Below are positions 9,601 to 24,459 of a DNA stretch of 64,000 nt, in pieces. The stretch covers positions 248,001-312,000 of the forward strand of contig JAVXUO010000737.1 of assembly GCA_033065855.1 (NCBI GenBank), written 5' to 3'. Positions within the stretch are counted from its first letter, which is position 1. Each line of letters begins with the position of its first letter. Position numbers and translations under genes: made by a program. Under the pieces are notes generated by a model. That model was not told the DNA's origin and searched no databases. It saw only the letters and a list, made by a program, of their open reading frames with translations. Source of the stretch: Escallonia rubra. Its lineage: Eukaryota; Streptophyta; Magnoliopsida; Escalloniales; Escalloniaceae.

Positions 9601-12600
9601 CTACAGAGGTTTGTTCATCAGTGTTGTACTTGTGTGCCCTTGTTTTCCTTTTCCGATCACTTCCATTTTTTGGACTCTCCAGGTTTGGATTGCACCCATA
9701 TGGGGGGTCCAAAAATCTCAAATGCCCGTCTGCATCTCACATTTCATTTTCTTCTTTCACTTATGGTTATTTGCATTAGTGTAAGGAAACTTTAGTTTGC
9801 ATACACCACAGAATACTGATGCATCAAAGTGACCCGTCTATTATATCGGAGAAGCTAGTGTGTTGTTATGTCATAAGAATTTAGTTTGACGTGGCTTTAA
9901 AACAACGTAATTTTGATAGTGTTAGGATGACTTGCTAACAATCCTATTAATTATGCCACCATATTTTGTGATAATTGACTTGTTCACGTAAAAATGTCAG
10001 TAATGTTAAGTCAAGAGCGTTGTTTAGAGCCACGTCGTAATTTTTTGTCTATCACATGGCAGTATTTGAGATATCTGAAGAGGATTGCTTTTTAGTTGAG
10101 GCCTCTGCAACGGGTATCGGATAGGATATGAAGAGGCTTGTACGGGTGATTTTGAGCATATTCACATCGATAAAAAAATTGATGGCCTATTGTACCAATA
10201 GAGGGATGGGCAAGTGCATGATCGTTGATTTCATTTAATCCGAACTCAACCTCCCGATATTGTCGGTTTGGCCAATTGGACGGGGAGGTTCAAAAATCTT
10301 ATAAACGATTGCTTAGATGATTGTATTTGCTGTTCATGCCCCTTTAACAACCGGAACCAGGAATCAAACAGGATATGAAGAGGCTTGTATTACCATTGAG
10401 TCTGTCCATTCGCAAAAGTTTCACCATCTAATGGATATGTGATGTGGTGAAGTTTGTTGTAACTAGTAATAAACGTTTTATCTTTGCATCAAGAACATAT
10501 TCATACGTAATGATGCTTGAACCCTAATCATGCTTTATTTCCCGATTTTATCAAGCTCATTTTAGGCTCTGTTTGACAACATTTTTTTTTTTTGTTTTCA
10601 GTTTCCAAAAGAAAAATATATATTAAAGAGCAGTTTAAAATTTTTTTTTTTTGGTGTTTGATAACCCAAATTTTATTTTGAGTTTTTCTTTTATTGTGGT
10701 GGTTTGCGGTGGTGGGGCGTGGCGGTGGCTGCCGGCGGTGGTCGCTGGCCCCCAGTCGCCTGAGGTGGCTGCCGGCCGGCGGTGATCGCCAGAGGTTGCG
10801 GCCGGTGGTGGTGGTCTAAAAAAAAAATTCGAAACTCATTTTTGGATTTTTTTTTTCTTTTTCAGTTTAAAATTTGGTTTTTTAAACTGAAGAAGAAAAA
10901 TGGTTACTAAACGCAAATATTTTTTTTCAGTTTCTAAAACTGAAGAAGAAAAAAGGAGTGTCAAATATGACCTTAGTCTATAAGTCGAGAGGTTGAATAC
11001 ATTTAGTTTAATGAGTGAAAAAGGTGCATGAATCGATCATGACATTGCGAGTTTTATTATTGCCTCGAACATTGTGTCGAGGGAATATTATTTTTGATCA
11101 AACGACACATTATTCTCATTCGAAATTTCGAATCGATGGGCTTGTTTCTCTCACGCTAATACATCATCCGATTTTAGAGGTTAAATAGGGAAATAAACCT
11201 ATTATAAAAGTAAGTGCAAATTTTTCTAGAGTGACATAAGCTAATTGTACAACGAAAAGAATCTTGTTTTAGCTAAATCCACGTTTGAGTGCCAGCGGTT
11301 ATCCATAAAACATAAGTTCCAAAAAGCTCGAAGCAATTAATAACTTCATAAATTCGGTTGCCTTTGGACATGCAAATTTTAATCTAAATACGAGTATCTT
11401 TTCTTCTCGGATATATTGTATGAGAGGATGATTATATCTGGTTCCATTGAATAAATGAACGGATCCAAATCGAAAAACCAATAGTGTTGCGTTGCATAAG
11501 CATATTTTCTTTAGCTCTAAGCAATAAATCCAATAATACGCCTTGAAGTTAGATTAGAGACTTTGCATAACTGCCACGTATATAATCTCAGATAATAAAA
11601 GCAAGATTTATGCGAAAGATCCTTTATGAACGACACAACTTTTAGAAAAAAAGTTTATTTTCACACTAACTTATATTTTTCGCTCTCATTCATCGCTAAA
11701 AAAGTTTACGTCCTCTTGTTAAGGTACATTTTAGCTACACAATGAAGATGAAACGTGTGTGCAAATTGAGACTCCCCAAATTTTATATGCTTGAGATATC
11801 TTAATTCCTACGAGAGTCTAGACGATCCTCATAGGAATTAACCCAAATTTAGGGTAGAAAATCTAATTTAACCCAAAAATCTAAGGTAAAATCGCACTTT
11901 AGTTTCAGCGACTTATACCAAGGTGCAGTTTGTTCCCCTCATGATAAGAAATATGTACTAAACATACCCTTACTCCGTAAAATTGTGCACATTAACCAAA
12001 ATCATTATGGGAATATTAAAAAGACATAATTACCCTCAAATTTTGTTTTATCCACCCATATTTATAAATATCGTATTGGAATGAGTATGGATTTTATTCG
12101 TATATCGATAACGTCTAGAATTTTATTCAAACCTTATAACTTTGGATTAAATTAACAACGAAGATGCAAAACATTGAAGTATTACATTTTTATCTCTTAA
12201 AACTTAAACCAAACAAAAAAAATATGTTGGGTCCCAACACTTGTCACCTTTCTCACACTTTAACAGCAAACTGGGTACCACCAAAAGCCTAAATTTTTCT
12301 GCCACGGCACGTCACCTTGACATGAAATCCTACCCCTCAACCATTACACTAGAAATTGAAGTAGCCTCACCACCGCCACCACCATAAAGTTCAGATCTGA
12401 CGCCCTTTCTTCATCACCACCACCATGGAGCCTCATTGTTGGTGTAGGTGGATTTGTTGGTGTTTTGAAAAGTGGATGGACTGGGGAAGGAAAAGGGGCT
12501 AAGTGGAGGAAAGGGAACGAAAAAAGGACGATCCCATTGGCGGCGATTCATTTTATGATGGATTTGAGTAGTGGTAATGCGGTTCAAATTGTTGATCTAA

Positions 12601-14567
12601 CGAATCTTTGGATTCACCGACAACAATGAATTCCAATTGAGATGGTAGTCGTCGAACTAAATACGAATTCTACTTTTCATGAGAAGATGGTGCAAAAGTG
12701 TTTTTGTCAGTCACTATTTTGGTTTCACTCGATTTCTTATTTCCGCTTGGTATATAACCAATATTGACCGATATTTGCCTAGTACGGCATATTAGCTATT
12801 TGTTCAGGGAGAATTCAAAAGTGAAATATACCGGCTGTCCACATGGTACTTGTGCGGTATTTATAACTATGATTCACCACCGAATACACCTCATCATCCC
12901 ATCACCATCACAGCCGCCACTTACCCCTGTCATCGTAGCACCCGACCATGGGCCACCGCCACCCGCAACACCATCACTGCATATAATTTCACCACCCCGA
13001 ACCACCCCATTATCCCACCCCATCGCCATAGGCGCCACCCACCCCGTCACCATAGCACCCGACCACTGTTTTCGCAACACTACTACTGCTGAAGGCAACA
13101 CCACCTCGATCCACACCATCATCCCACCCCAATGTCATAGCCTCCAACCCACCCCCATTGCCTTAGCACCCCGCCATCGACACTGCAACACCATTGTCGC
13201 CGCACGTGATACCACAGCTGCCAACATCAAGCACCACCCCAACTATCACCATTATCGAACCCAACACCACGACCACGACTACAATGCTTATAATCCTCAA
13301 CTACAACTACACGAACACCACCAAAGCAGTTGGCAATCGCCACTTAACATCATCATTCCCGTCAATGCTGTAATTTCCAAATTCGTAGGTGTTTGCACCT
13401 GATGTTTTCACATCGAAAACGGTGAAGTTCCAATGATGTGTTTGATGGGTTAATTACGACGGGTGGTTCTGATGGTTCCCATGGTTGGACTTCTAGTAGT
13501 GGTGCGTTTTCGTGTTGGATGTGGCGGGAATGCTGGTTGTTGTGATCGTCGAATACGAGTCTAGGTGGACTTGTAGTGCTGGCACGTGATGCGTTTGAGG
13601 GTTGGTTGTGGGGGGAGAATTGGTTGTGTGGTGGTCAGACATGAATGTGGGTGGGTTGTGATGGATAATCATAGTGACAGAAAGAGGAAATTAGGATTGA
13701 TGGTGGTGTCGATTGCGCTATTCGATGAGGTGGCCGAGGAGGAGCTTCAGTTACTTTCTCAAATTAATATTTTGGTTGCAAAATCGTCTTCCATATCTCT
13801 TATTGTGAAATCCCCCTTTAGCTCTTTTACAATTTACTTGGTTGTGGTTGCAATTTTCTTTGTTTCTATATTTTTTAAGATGCAAACAAGATATATTTTC
13901 CAAAGACTTTAAAACATGTATTAACTTGTGCTGGACACCATTTTTAAAAGTATCAAAATATTGAAATATGTTTAAATTCAACAACTTAAAGTATAAAACT
14001 CCTTTATTTTTTGAATACCATATTGAACACAATTATAAGTCTAAGGGCGATAAATATAATAGTATATTTTCACAAAGTCGATGAATAAAGTTTAGAAATG
14101 ATCGCTAAGAACACAACATAATTTTTTTAAAAATGATTATAGAATCAAACAGTGTGTTATTAGGGCTTGGAAATGAGGGAGAAAAAAAAGAGAGAAATTT
14201 GACAATTATTTAACTGAATGCAATATATGAGCTCAAAGGGGTAATTTGGCCTCAAAAAATAAAAATCATGGGCACCGAATAATTTTCGCCCAAAAACCGG
14301 ATTAGGTTGGAAGGAATCCGTTTAGTATGCACAATTTTGGGGAGCAGGGATAAGTTTGCAATATTTTTTGACACGAGGGTACAATTCGTACATTGGTATA
14401 AGTACAGGGGCCAAAGTGGAGTTTCATCAAAATCTAAAGAGTTAATATCCAAAATTAGGGCACAGAGTATCCTCTCGCGCAAGCCACTCCCTCTGTATGT
14501 CTCTTCTCCTTCGCGGGAAGAAGGTAAAATTATCGATCTAATTATCCTCAAAGATTAACGCCCCGTA
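9601..14567. other. Intergenic region between the secreted-protein gene and TIM44
   Basis: No gene is supported. It holds a MITE (10564-10973) and a C/A-rich block at about 12850-13350 made of CACCACC/CATCACC phrases, whose long open frame codes only His/Pro/Thr-rich low-complexity sequence. The last few hundred bases before 14568 should include the TIM44 promoter. I saw no convincing TATA box there. Confidence 0.5.
10564..10973. mobile_element. MITE-like element, copy 2
   Basis: The ends AGGCTCTGTTTGACAACA and, inverted, AGGTCATATTTGACACTCC form an imperfect terminal repeat. The interior has the same plan as the copy at 6823: T-rich arms with CAGTTT phrases around a GC-rich core (GGTGGTGGGGCGTGGCGGTG-like, about 10700-10815). 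Orientation of the core is reversed relative to copies 1 and 3. Confidence 0.5.
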
Positions 14568-17500
14568 ATGGCTACAAGAAAGCTGCTCCGAGATGTAATT
14601 CTCTCCAAACGGCCCCTTCACCGTCACCTATTAACCTATCAACAACAGGTAATTTCATTTCTCCTTTGCTTAGGTTATACGCATACCCACCCAGTACACA
14701 TCTACTGTCTGTGAGTTTGTGAATTTTTTTTTTGTTTGTTTGACCTAGGTTTCGACTTCGGCTACGAGATTACCCTCGCTTCTGGTGAACGGTAACCTTG
14801 GCGGCCGCCGTCAGTTTGGTGTTTTTAACGAGTTCTCCGAAAAGATTAAAGGCGAAGTTAACAGGTATTTTTTCGTTGCAATTAATTTTATGTTCTTTGA
14901 ATTCTTTGTAGAAAAATACTGGAAATTTAGTTTTTTTTTTACATTGATTATTTAATAAATTTAAAAGCTTGGTTAGTTGTATAATAAATTTGAAGAAGGA
15001 GAATTGCGCGGTTAAGAATTTTAAAGCTAATTATGGAACAGAGGAAAGACATTTAATGACAAATGTGAACCTTAAAGCTGCGTTCGGATCCTGGAATCCA
15101 CTAGGGAATGTGAGATTTAAAGCAAAGAGATATAAAGTTCTGGTCTTCTTGAAATTTCTTTGGTCATATGAGAATATAAATTACTTTTCCACCTTGCATG
15201 CCTTGAAAGACGAGGAGAAATGCGATACCTTTTTGTCTCTGGGGTCGATATTCTCTGAAATTTTTATGTTTGCAGAAATCAGGATTTCCAACGATCGGTC
15301 AAAGAACTGAAAGAAAAAACGGAGGGGGTAAAGGAGGATCTGAAAGTCAGGTAATTTTGCAATGTGGCTGCTTTCCTGTAGTTTTAGATACTTGCTTTAG
15401 GTGTTTATAGGCTGAGACATACCGTTGTATGTCAAGGCTGGGCAGACACTTCCCAATGGAGGCCCTGAGATGGTGAACTCGCAAATGCAGAACGAAGCAG
15501 ACAACGGAGGAGCTTTACAAGCATGTAGATGGCGCATGGACAGAAGCTGAAGCCACGGCAAAGAAGGTGTGTTTAGAACACCTCTCTTCATATGCTGTAG
15601 CAGTCCAAACCGGCGTTTCAGTTTGCATTCACTGATGGGTACTTGTATCACTTGTCCGTTCTTTCTCGATGCAATTGTATTACATGGTTCATTCAAGTGC
15701 TTTTTTAAAGAGGAATGTTAATCCAACAGGGTTATTTATATACAGACCCAATTTCATACCCACTGTTCGGAGGCGACGCCACAGCCTCCACAAGAGGGGC
15801 AGTTGTCCCCCCATGTGTCATTCGGAAACAAATTATGCATGTACTGACAAATTTAGTGCATATTTAAGCCTACTAACAAATTTAGTGCATATTTTGTTGC
15901 TACTTATGGAGCATATTTTTTCCTTCCAATTAGTGGATGTGTATCAGTTTTGGTTAGTGCTAAGTTATGCAAAAGTTCAAAAAAGTAAATCTAAAGTTTT
16001 GATCACTTTTATGTATAAATGTATTTATGCACGAAATACCGAAATAACTATGTACGTGTACTTGTGGGGGACAAACAACTATACATAGACACAAAGCATC
16101 ATCCGTTACGCAAAATTGCCTAATTAGTTATGCGAACATCCTAGAAAAACGTTCTTACAAAATAAACCATTATCCTCTTAGCGTAAATAAGTGTGATCGT
16201 TGTACAGTGCTATTTAGTCTCTTGTAGAGTCCCACCTAGAGTAAATAAATGTCGTTGGTGTGCAGTGTTCATTAGTCATTTTAAAGTTTACTATTAGACA
16301 AAGCTACTGTAACACCTAAAATTATGATAAGCCTTTTTGTAATTATTTGCCATTTTATAGTAGTGTTGTTGGACTAGTATGATAGGAAACCGTCATTTTG
16401 TTAGCATACCAGAGGTAGAAGAAAAAGACGCTACACTTTATTCGAACTGATTGCTGCTTTTAAGTCCGTCCCCATCAAGAGACGACGATAGATGAGAGAC
16501 GAGAGAGTGAGAGACTAAGAAATATACCACTTGGATATATCAACCTTCGGAGAAAGTAGAAGATAGAAGCCATCATTGTTGTCTTCAAACCAAGGCCAAT
16601 GTTGGGTCTTTGATGGGACTCATTGGTCCAATTACAATGGTTAAAGGAATTTGTTGCTATTTCTTGCATGGGCCAGGCCTGCTGTAGCAGGTGTGGTTGT
16701 GCATCTATGGAAGGATTTGGTGCCTGTCTGCTCTCGTGTGTTGATCTTGTATTCTTCTTATTTGTGCATTGTTTCCTGAATGATCAAACATTTTGTAAGG
16801 CTTTCATATTGATACGATTTTACCTACTTTTGTTCTTCCACTATTGGAATCTATCCCCTATCACTTTATATTTTCATGCATCAGTTTCTTTAGCAAATTG
16901 CAGTTGCAAGTTTCTTTGGGTCCAAAACAGCTCTAAGGTTTAAATTCATACGATCGGCTGTTTCAAGTAAAAATGCAAAGGCAGCACTGAATTTCCTCGA
17001 TGGCATTCTTGATATCGAATTCAAAGAGAGAAAAGCCTGTTTTGTTTTGCTCTAATGCAGAGCGATGTAGGAGAGAAGCAGATCTGGAATTCTGAATCTA
17101 ATTCGTGAAACGATGACGTGTTTGTAAACTTAGATCTGGATCTCCGGTTGAAAGCTTAGACATTTATGCTCCAGATCTGTGGATTCAGTTCTGAACCTTA
17201 ACTGCTCATCTCTACTTCTTCTCGACCATATCCTGTCGAAGATACTGCAATTGTATTACTAAAAAGAAAGTGGATATCTCAATTGGCCCCATAAACTTCT
17301 AAATATGTTTAGAGTGACCCCAAAAGCTTTACATATTTCTGTTGAACACGTTTTACCAGTTTATTAACCCTTCAGGTAGCAGGCATATCTTAATCAAATT
17401 TTTGTGAATGTTTTGAGTGCTAAATCGATTCGAATGATGTGCGTAAGGTGTTTATATTCTGAATCTTTGGAAAATGCAATGTGCAGTGTCGGTGTCGGAC

Positions 17501-20500
17501 ATGGTGTCTGTGTCCGTATCCGTGCTACTTAGGTGACTGGATAGAGTACAGATTCTCATGCAAATTGTTAGCTAAATCTGATTTCTGGTTCTCTATGCAA
17601 CAAATTGTCATGCAAAATTTGTCAATTTTGTCAACATGTAGGTGTCTACCAGTTTCAAGGAGAAGGTTTCGGCTGCTACGGAGGAGGTGTGCTATATATT
17701 ATCTGCTGAATAGGGATATACTGCCAAAGTTGATGGAATTAGTGATAGTCTAATCATTTGGATTTCTGATTTATGATCCAGGTAAAAGGAACTTTTGGTA
17801 CTGGGAAGCAAGAGCCATCAGAGCCCTCTGGTACTAAAGCTAACAATGGATCTCAAAAGCAAGAGGGTAGCGAGTTCGCGTCTGGAGAAGATAAGCAGCA
17901 GCAAGCCGAACATAATGATACTTCAGAAACAATATATAGCAAGATCAAGTCTAGTGTCTCTTCTATGTCTCCGAAGGTTTCGGTAGCCTTCCAAAAATTG
18001 AAGGAGGCAAAGCCCGTTGACTTGGCAAAAAAGGGTTATGACATTGTAAAGGACGAGTTAAGTGGTAATCCAAGTAAGCGAAAGCGCTTTGAAGCTACAC
18101 CTTCCTCAGATACCTCGCCAAAGGTCGAAATAAGTGCTAGAACCGATGTTGTGGTCGTACCTACAAAGCAATCCCGATGGAGTAAGATATGGGAGAAGGT
18201 AACAGATACGATGACGATTATTGGCGCTGCTTCTTTGTTCTATCATTTATTCTCAGTTAAAGTAGATTGTTTGTTTTATTCTAGGTGCAAAGTCATCCAA
18301 TATTCAAGCGTGCCACTAAGATAAGTGAACCTGTTGTTACAAAGGGCCAGGAGGTAATTTTCTACTACAAAGTTTTTTCTCCTTAACTAGTTTGGTGATA
18401 TACTCAATTTGTCAGGTTCCCGTTTCGGGTTCAAATGATCCTTGGTTTGGACTTTAATTGCTGTGTTAGTTGTTTACAGCTTTACTTCTGTTTTGAACAA
18501 GTACAACATAGGCAATACAGTGTTGACATTAGGCAGAAAAACAAGGATCAATTATGCAGTGTAGAACATTCACACATCTATTATTAGTGGCAATGTCTTG
18601 TCAGGATTGCCCTGTTTGCCATTTCCATGGCGTCATGTGGCTAAATAAGCTCTGCCACGATACAAACCTTGTTAGCTTTGGAGCAGCTTTGCCCGCTATT
18701 CTCTGCCCAGCAGCTTTACCTGGGAATCTATCAAAATAGCAAAGGTCTAAATGTTTAAAGAAAATTTTATTTAAGGCTGTAGCAGTAATATACCAAATTA
18801 CCAACAGTGAAATAATGAAACAGCAATGGAGAAGGCAATCTTTGGTCAAGTTCAAAACAGAGCTACATTCTTCTTATTACAATATTCTGCTTTAAATAGA
18901 ACAATAGTTGTGCTTAAAGAATGTTGATTTTTGTGGAATAAATAGATGGAGGACATTTTCAGTCACCTTGCAAATATTAGAATTCTATTATATAAAGAGG
19001 AGCAAAAAGAAAGACCTACAAACAAGCCAACATAATAGAAGTACATAAATGCATTTAGAACTTGGATAATAAGAAAGCGGGGATTCTCTCCCTGCATGAG
19101 AACTCCCTTTCCCCTTTCATGGACTTAATTCGAGTCTTTTTCCGTGCGCTGGTCCCTCTTTTTCCGATAAACAGTAATATATTAGAAGAGATACACGCGG
19201 GTACTCGCAAAGTTTACAGTGAAACTGAAAAGGGAAACCATACTTTCTTGCATCCAACCTTGCATCTCAATTGATGGAGCCCTACGTCCTTCTCAACTCT
19301 CTCACATTTACTCAAGCACCCACATCTAGCTTTAGGAGACACATACGCAGGGAGAAGGTGAGGTTCTCGCGTTCCATCTTACATCCCAATGTGAGGACTA
19401 CTTCAACATGCATGTGCAATGCTTTTTGGTCCTTAGTTGTTTTTGACTAATGGGAAGAAGGTTAATTATCCATGATGCTTAACATGTTATTGTGAACTGA
19501 TCCAACCAAAGGGAAAATGAAAGAACTTATTGTTTGTCATTACCCTTTGACACGTGTCCTTATAAATCTGGTATTGTAATAGTTTTCTTCATTGACAATG
19601 GCAGCTTGCAGAAGACGTGAGGGAAGCACTAGAAACCACCGATAATCCTCTCCTTATCAAACTGCAGGAGTATGCTGTTTATACTTACCTAGCCTTCATA
19701 CAATGCACGTGTTTTACAAAGACCTATAAGTGTTTAAATGATGTTGATAGTATAAACTTGTCTCTTTAATGTCAGTCTGAATGAAAGCGTCTTTGGTGAA
19801 ACTGATACTGCAATGTCTTTCAAAGAAATACGTCGCCGAGATCCGTAAGATGACGTGTCCTCTTTTTTTTCCTTTTGGATTTTTCCATGGGGGGGTTGGG
19901 GTGGAAGGGCATGTTTTTACCAGCGTACTAACTATTTCTCGAATAATGAATTGGTATTTGGCTAGATCTTTCTCTTTACCAGAATTTGTTGGTTGGGTTC
20001 AAGACATCGTCAAACCAGTTCTCACTGCTTACCTGAAGGTAAGCTTGAAGTTTATGTGGAATGCTTCAGAGGTGTTGTTGTATACGTTATGCACGTATGG
20101 ATGCATATGGACCTGCTAAGAAATTCTTCTCTCTCTCTCTTTCTTCCGCCACCACCACAGACACACACACACACACAAAAAGAAGAAGAAGAAAGGCACT
20201 AATCGGATGGTGAATGGTTGACTGCCTGTAGGGAGATACTGAAGCTTTAGCAACGTATTGCAGCCCTGAAGTAATTGAGCGTTGTAGAGTTGAACGCAAG
20301 GCTTATGAAAGCAGCAATATCTACTTTGATAACAAGGTAAGAGCAGAAGCTGGTCTTTATCTTATTAATGCTCTCCATAGGTTCTGAAATTTTGGTTGCT
20401 AAGTTGGATGTCTATTGTTTTTAATGTCATCTCTCTCTATCTCTATTTGACACTCACATTCACTAAAAAATGCACTCTACATTTTTCTTATTAAAGCTTT

Positions 20501-20735
20501 TCCTTCATTACAAACGCCTCTGATGCGTTTGTTACATATTCTGAAGCCTTCTTGAGGGAATGCCAATTTTGTAAAATAAAAAAGGAAAATAGAAGTGAAA
20601 TGTTACTTACTCTCTCTCTTTAGTGCAGATTCTACACATTTCTGACGTGGATTTAAAAGAGACAAAAATGATGGGAGACACTCCCATAATCATCGTGGCA
20701 GTAAGCACTTGTTCAGATTCAATCCTCCCTCGCTT

Positions 20736-20778
<43 letters not shown>

Positions 20779-23700
20779 TTCTCTCACACACACACACACA
20801 CTAACACGCGCGCGCGCGCACACAAAATAACTAACAGGATGATTCTTTTGCTGCGAAATTTCACAGTTCCAAACACAACAGATCTTTTGTGTACGTGACA
20901 GCTCTGGCTCAATAAAAGAAGGTGGCAAGGTAAAAGTTTTTCCTTCTGCATTTTAATGCACTGGCCAGGTAGTAACATCGAATAGCATAAAAAATTTAAT
21001 CGGACAATCAAAAACCTAGTTCCTTCTTGAGACTTTTTTTATTCAAAGATTACCACCTGAGTTTCAGACCTTCCTGAAACCACTGACTTGTTGAATCATG
21101 CATCTCTTTTGGTGAAAATAATTTGCTCTTACCCTTTTTTTGGAAAAGCCCTTCAGGTTCATGTAACCTCGATAATATGAATCTTCATCGTAAGATCTAC
21201 ACTTACATCTAGCTCATGCATTGTGAGCACAAGTTTGACATTGATCTGGACTTTTTCCCCCCTATAGTCACCTAGCTACGTATAGGGTTTAGTCTTGGTA
21301 AACTGAAACTGTGGCAATATTAAAACTTATAATTTTACATAATGGGACATATGGTAAAGGGCCGAGAAAGAATGGATGGCTCATTACATGATGGAAAAAG
21401 GGTAATATGGCGAGAGATGTCTCTGGAAGCCAAATTAGAAGAGAACAAATCAAAATTCATGTGATCGTAAAGGCATTACATTACACCTTAATTATATGCA
21501 ACTGTGCATTAATGAAGCTGCTTGACCATGATATGTTATTATGCTCAACTTTGTGCAGTATGTTAAAAAAAATTGCTCAATTTCAGATCCAAACCAAGTT
21601 GTTAAAGTTTGTGTATTACGATATCATCTTTGGAACTTTGTCTGACTAGTTTTCTCCTGTTACTAATGTCATAGGTGTTTTTACTTTTAACACTACTACA
21701 TCTAAAAGCTGTGTCCGAAGAAACATCGTTTTTTTTTGGGTCTAAAAATTGATTACCCTAAAAAGAACTCCTTCAAGGAAAAATTGGCTGGTCGGTTTTG
21801 TAGTTGTCCTTGCAGGTTACAAGTGCAAATCGATTAGGCACTGATATGCTTGGGACTTCCCAAGTTTGAAAGTCAAAGCGTACATGATAATCCACTCTTT
21901 CGCTGTTTTCCCATGTATAATTATTAACTTTTCATTCTAGTTTTTGAGCCTGGCTCTCCCAACCTTGAATAAACAAAGCCTCCACTATGCAACACCTAAG
22001 TTGCATTCCTTATTAGTAATGTCTAGATTTGTACCTTCGTGTTCCAAAGCTTCTTTTGGACCGCATCAGCAGATAGTATCTTGCTATGTGATTTTTTTGG
22101 GTTGTGTGTCTGTTGTGCTTTCGAAACTCTCATCTCGCTTTGTCTACAGTGTACTCATGCAGACACATTCCCCCTTGCAAACTACTCTCTCCGTCTCTCT
22201 TAACCTTTTTTGCCCTTTTTGCCAACTGCTTCGTCTATTTTGTTCATTTAGAAGTAATCTTTCTTACAAGGTGCTGAATTTTCCTAATGAAATAAGAAGC
22301 AGGGACTCCTTTTTAAGCTAAGTTTATATATTGGCTCCCGTTGACTGGTGTATTAAAATAGCATTTAATTGTTCCTTCACTTTCTGCCCTACAGTCATCT
22401 TGATTAATTGTTCAGTACTAGGTCTTCCTTTTCCTTTCCTTGTATAATTTTCTTATTTTTCTCCCCCCCTTGTGCAACATGGTTCTTCGTCAAATTGTTG
22501 TACCAACATTAACAACTTTTTTCAAGCTACATCATTATCATCATCCAAGCTTTTGTCCCAAACTAGTTAGGGTTGACTGCGTGAATCCTTCCATTCCCCA
22601 CTATCAAAGCAAATGTTCTCCAATAAATGCCGTGCAATCAAGTCTTTTCTTACTACTTCTCCCCAAGTTTTCCTCAGTCTACCTATCTCGTCTAACCCCA
22701 TCAACTTGGCAACAGTTAATTTTTCTCACAAATGCATCTAAAAGGCCTATGTTGAATATGACGAAAAATCTCAAGCATTTCTGCTCATTTTTTCCTTGAT
22801 TTGCGCCCCTCCCCCCCCACACGGTCATGAATATCCTCCTTGTTTTACTCCTCCTTGTGTGGCCACACGTCCACCTAAGCATTTGTAGTTTGGCTAGACT
22901 AAACTTATGTGGTGTTTCTTAGATGCCCAACATCATGAACCATACAACATTTGTTGGCCTCATTACCATTGTATAAGATTTTCCCATCATCAAAAGCTAC
23001 ATGCAATTTTGTAAAAATGGGCCAGACTGGCTGGCGAACTCTGAACTGATTAATTACTTAATTAAACCAAACCTGTGCAACCGTGCTTAAATTTTCACGT
23101 CGTCAACATTATCTTATTCTCTCTAACTGCCAAGACCGAATCTCCTTGCTTGCTTTGCCTTGTTAACTCAAAATTTCAGATCTGGCCTAGTTAGCCCTTG
23201 TTTGGTAAGAAACTTTATGATGGTCCATGAGGCGCGGGATATGTAACCTGGTGTTTTACATACCGAAGCCAGCCAGTGACCTTGTTATGATTGGCCCTCT
23301 TGAACAGCGAGATTTAATCTCCTCCTTCGCTTCATTATGAGGCTAACTGGTCCCGAAAATGAAGGGGAAACATCCACATGACCTCTCTGCAAGCAATATT
23401 TTTTTTTCCTTTTCATTCTCTGGAGTCATATTTGCTTGCAAGTCAAAATTTTTATGAGTTTAGCAATCATTATGGATGGTCGTCTAGTTGAGGAATCATC
23501 ATGCTTCAATTTGAAAGATAGAGCCTATGCTTTCAGAATGTTGGACTCGAATAGCTTTTAGTATTTTATGATGCAATTATGACGGTTTGGTTAAACCAAC
23601 CCGTCACATTTCCTGGGCTTAAAGCATTGTACCTTGAAAGTGTTGGTAGTGTATCACCAGCCTAATCAACGGAAAAGTAGTAAATTGCTATTATTAGCCT

Positions 23701-23932
23701 CTTTAGGTAAAAAAAAACTCTACTTTGACGACATCATCTTATTTTTTTCTCACAAGTGGTTCGAAGAGAAAATTAACATGTTGTTTGTTGAAATTTGTTG
23801 CTTGAGCAGGATACAATTCACACAGTACTCTACGCTTGGGCTATGCAACAAATAGAAGGAGAAGAGGGTTCTTTCTCCCCAATATGGAGGCTTCGAGAAA
23901 TGCAACAACTCAATATGCAGGCTCTTATCTGA
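14568..23932 (+). CDS. TIM44: Mitochondrial inner-membrane translocase subunit TIM44
   Basis: Fourteen exons: 14568-14648, 14749-14864, 15276-15350, 15491-15566, 17642-17686, 17782-18198, 18285-18353, 19605-19669, 19776-19844, 19966-20038, 20232-20336, 20629-20700, 20867-20929 and 23810-23932. They join in frame to 482 aa, the normal plant length. TIM44 is the peripheral matrix-side subunit that tethers mtHsp70 to TIM23 for protein import. The N-terminus is a basic, acid-poor presequence ([15 protein letters not shown]). [12 protein letters not shown] and a charged [15 protein letters not shown] coiled region follow. The C-terminal Tim44 domain (about residue 325 on) contains [47 protein letters not shown] and [14 protein letters not shown], ending [17 protein letters not shown]. 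All exons use GT-AG. The last intron is 2.9 kb. Confidence 0.95.
15567..17641. other. TIM44 intron 4
   Basis: A 2.1-kb intron with no recognisable gene or complete transposon. The GT at 15567 follows AAGAAG and the AG at 17640-17641 precedes GTGTCTACC. Confidence 0.7.
20739..20825. repeat. Compound microsatellite in TIM44 intron 12
   Basis: (CT)n, then (CA)n, then (CG)n with few interruptions. It lies in a 166-bp intron, between the donor at 20701 and the acceptor at 20865-20866. It supplies much of the intron's pyrimidine content and is likely length-polymorphic. Confidence 0.9.
20930..23809. other. TIM44 intron 13
   Basis: A 2.9-kb intron before the last exon. Short open frames inside show no domain or conservation that I recognise, and no complete transposon was seen. 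Confidence 0.6.
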
Positions 23933-24459
23933 TCACAATCCTCCGATTAGAGCGCTCCATACCTTGTGACAGGCATAGCGTGTCATTTCCGTCAAAGAAA
24001 GTCCGTAGTTTTTTTGATAGATTTTGGTGTCTTTGAGTTCTGTTTCTCCATTGCCCGGTATAATTTCTATCAGGCATTGCCTTCTAATATCTTTATAAAT
24101 GTAGTCAATGTAAACAGTAATTTTATTCATAAACGATATCATCTCGTGAAATTTTGAAGGAATCACATGGTAGCTTTAATGGGAAGAGAATTAGGAAAAC
24201 TGCTGTTGTACAATAAAAGCGGGAATATTTTTAATTGCCTCTCTGTCGAGCTATAATGTGATTTGTTGGACAGAAATAAACGTTCATTTCTCAATCAAGC
24301 TACGATGTGATTCGTTTGAAGTCAACGGTACATCAAAAACTGGAATAGATGTATTTCTGGTCTTTGTTCCGCTTGAAGTTCTATCACGCATGATGTCTTT
24401 TTATGGATTTGAGCTGAGGTACGAGAGGAAGAGGACTAAATCTACAAACTGAAGCTATC

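Noticed and set aside
12764-13402. Long open frame (212 codons) on the plus strand
   Set aside because: It translates a C/A-rich repeat into His/Pro/Thr low-complexity sequence, with no domain, and other frames are similarly open.
20930-23809. Extra gene inside the long TIM44 intron
   Set aside because: Open frames of up to ~125 codons occur, but they lack conserved motifs, and flanking exons join perfectly without them.
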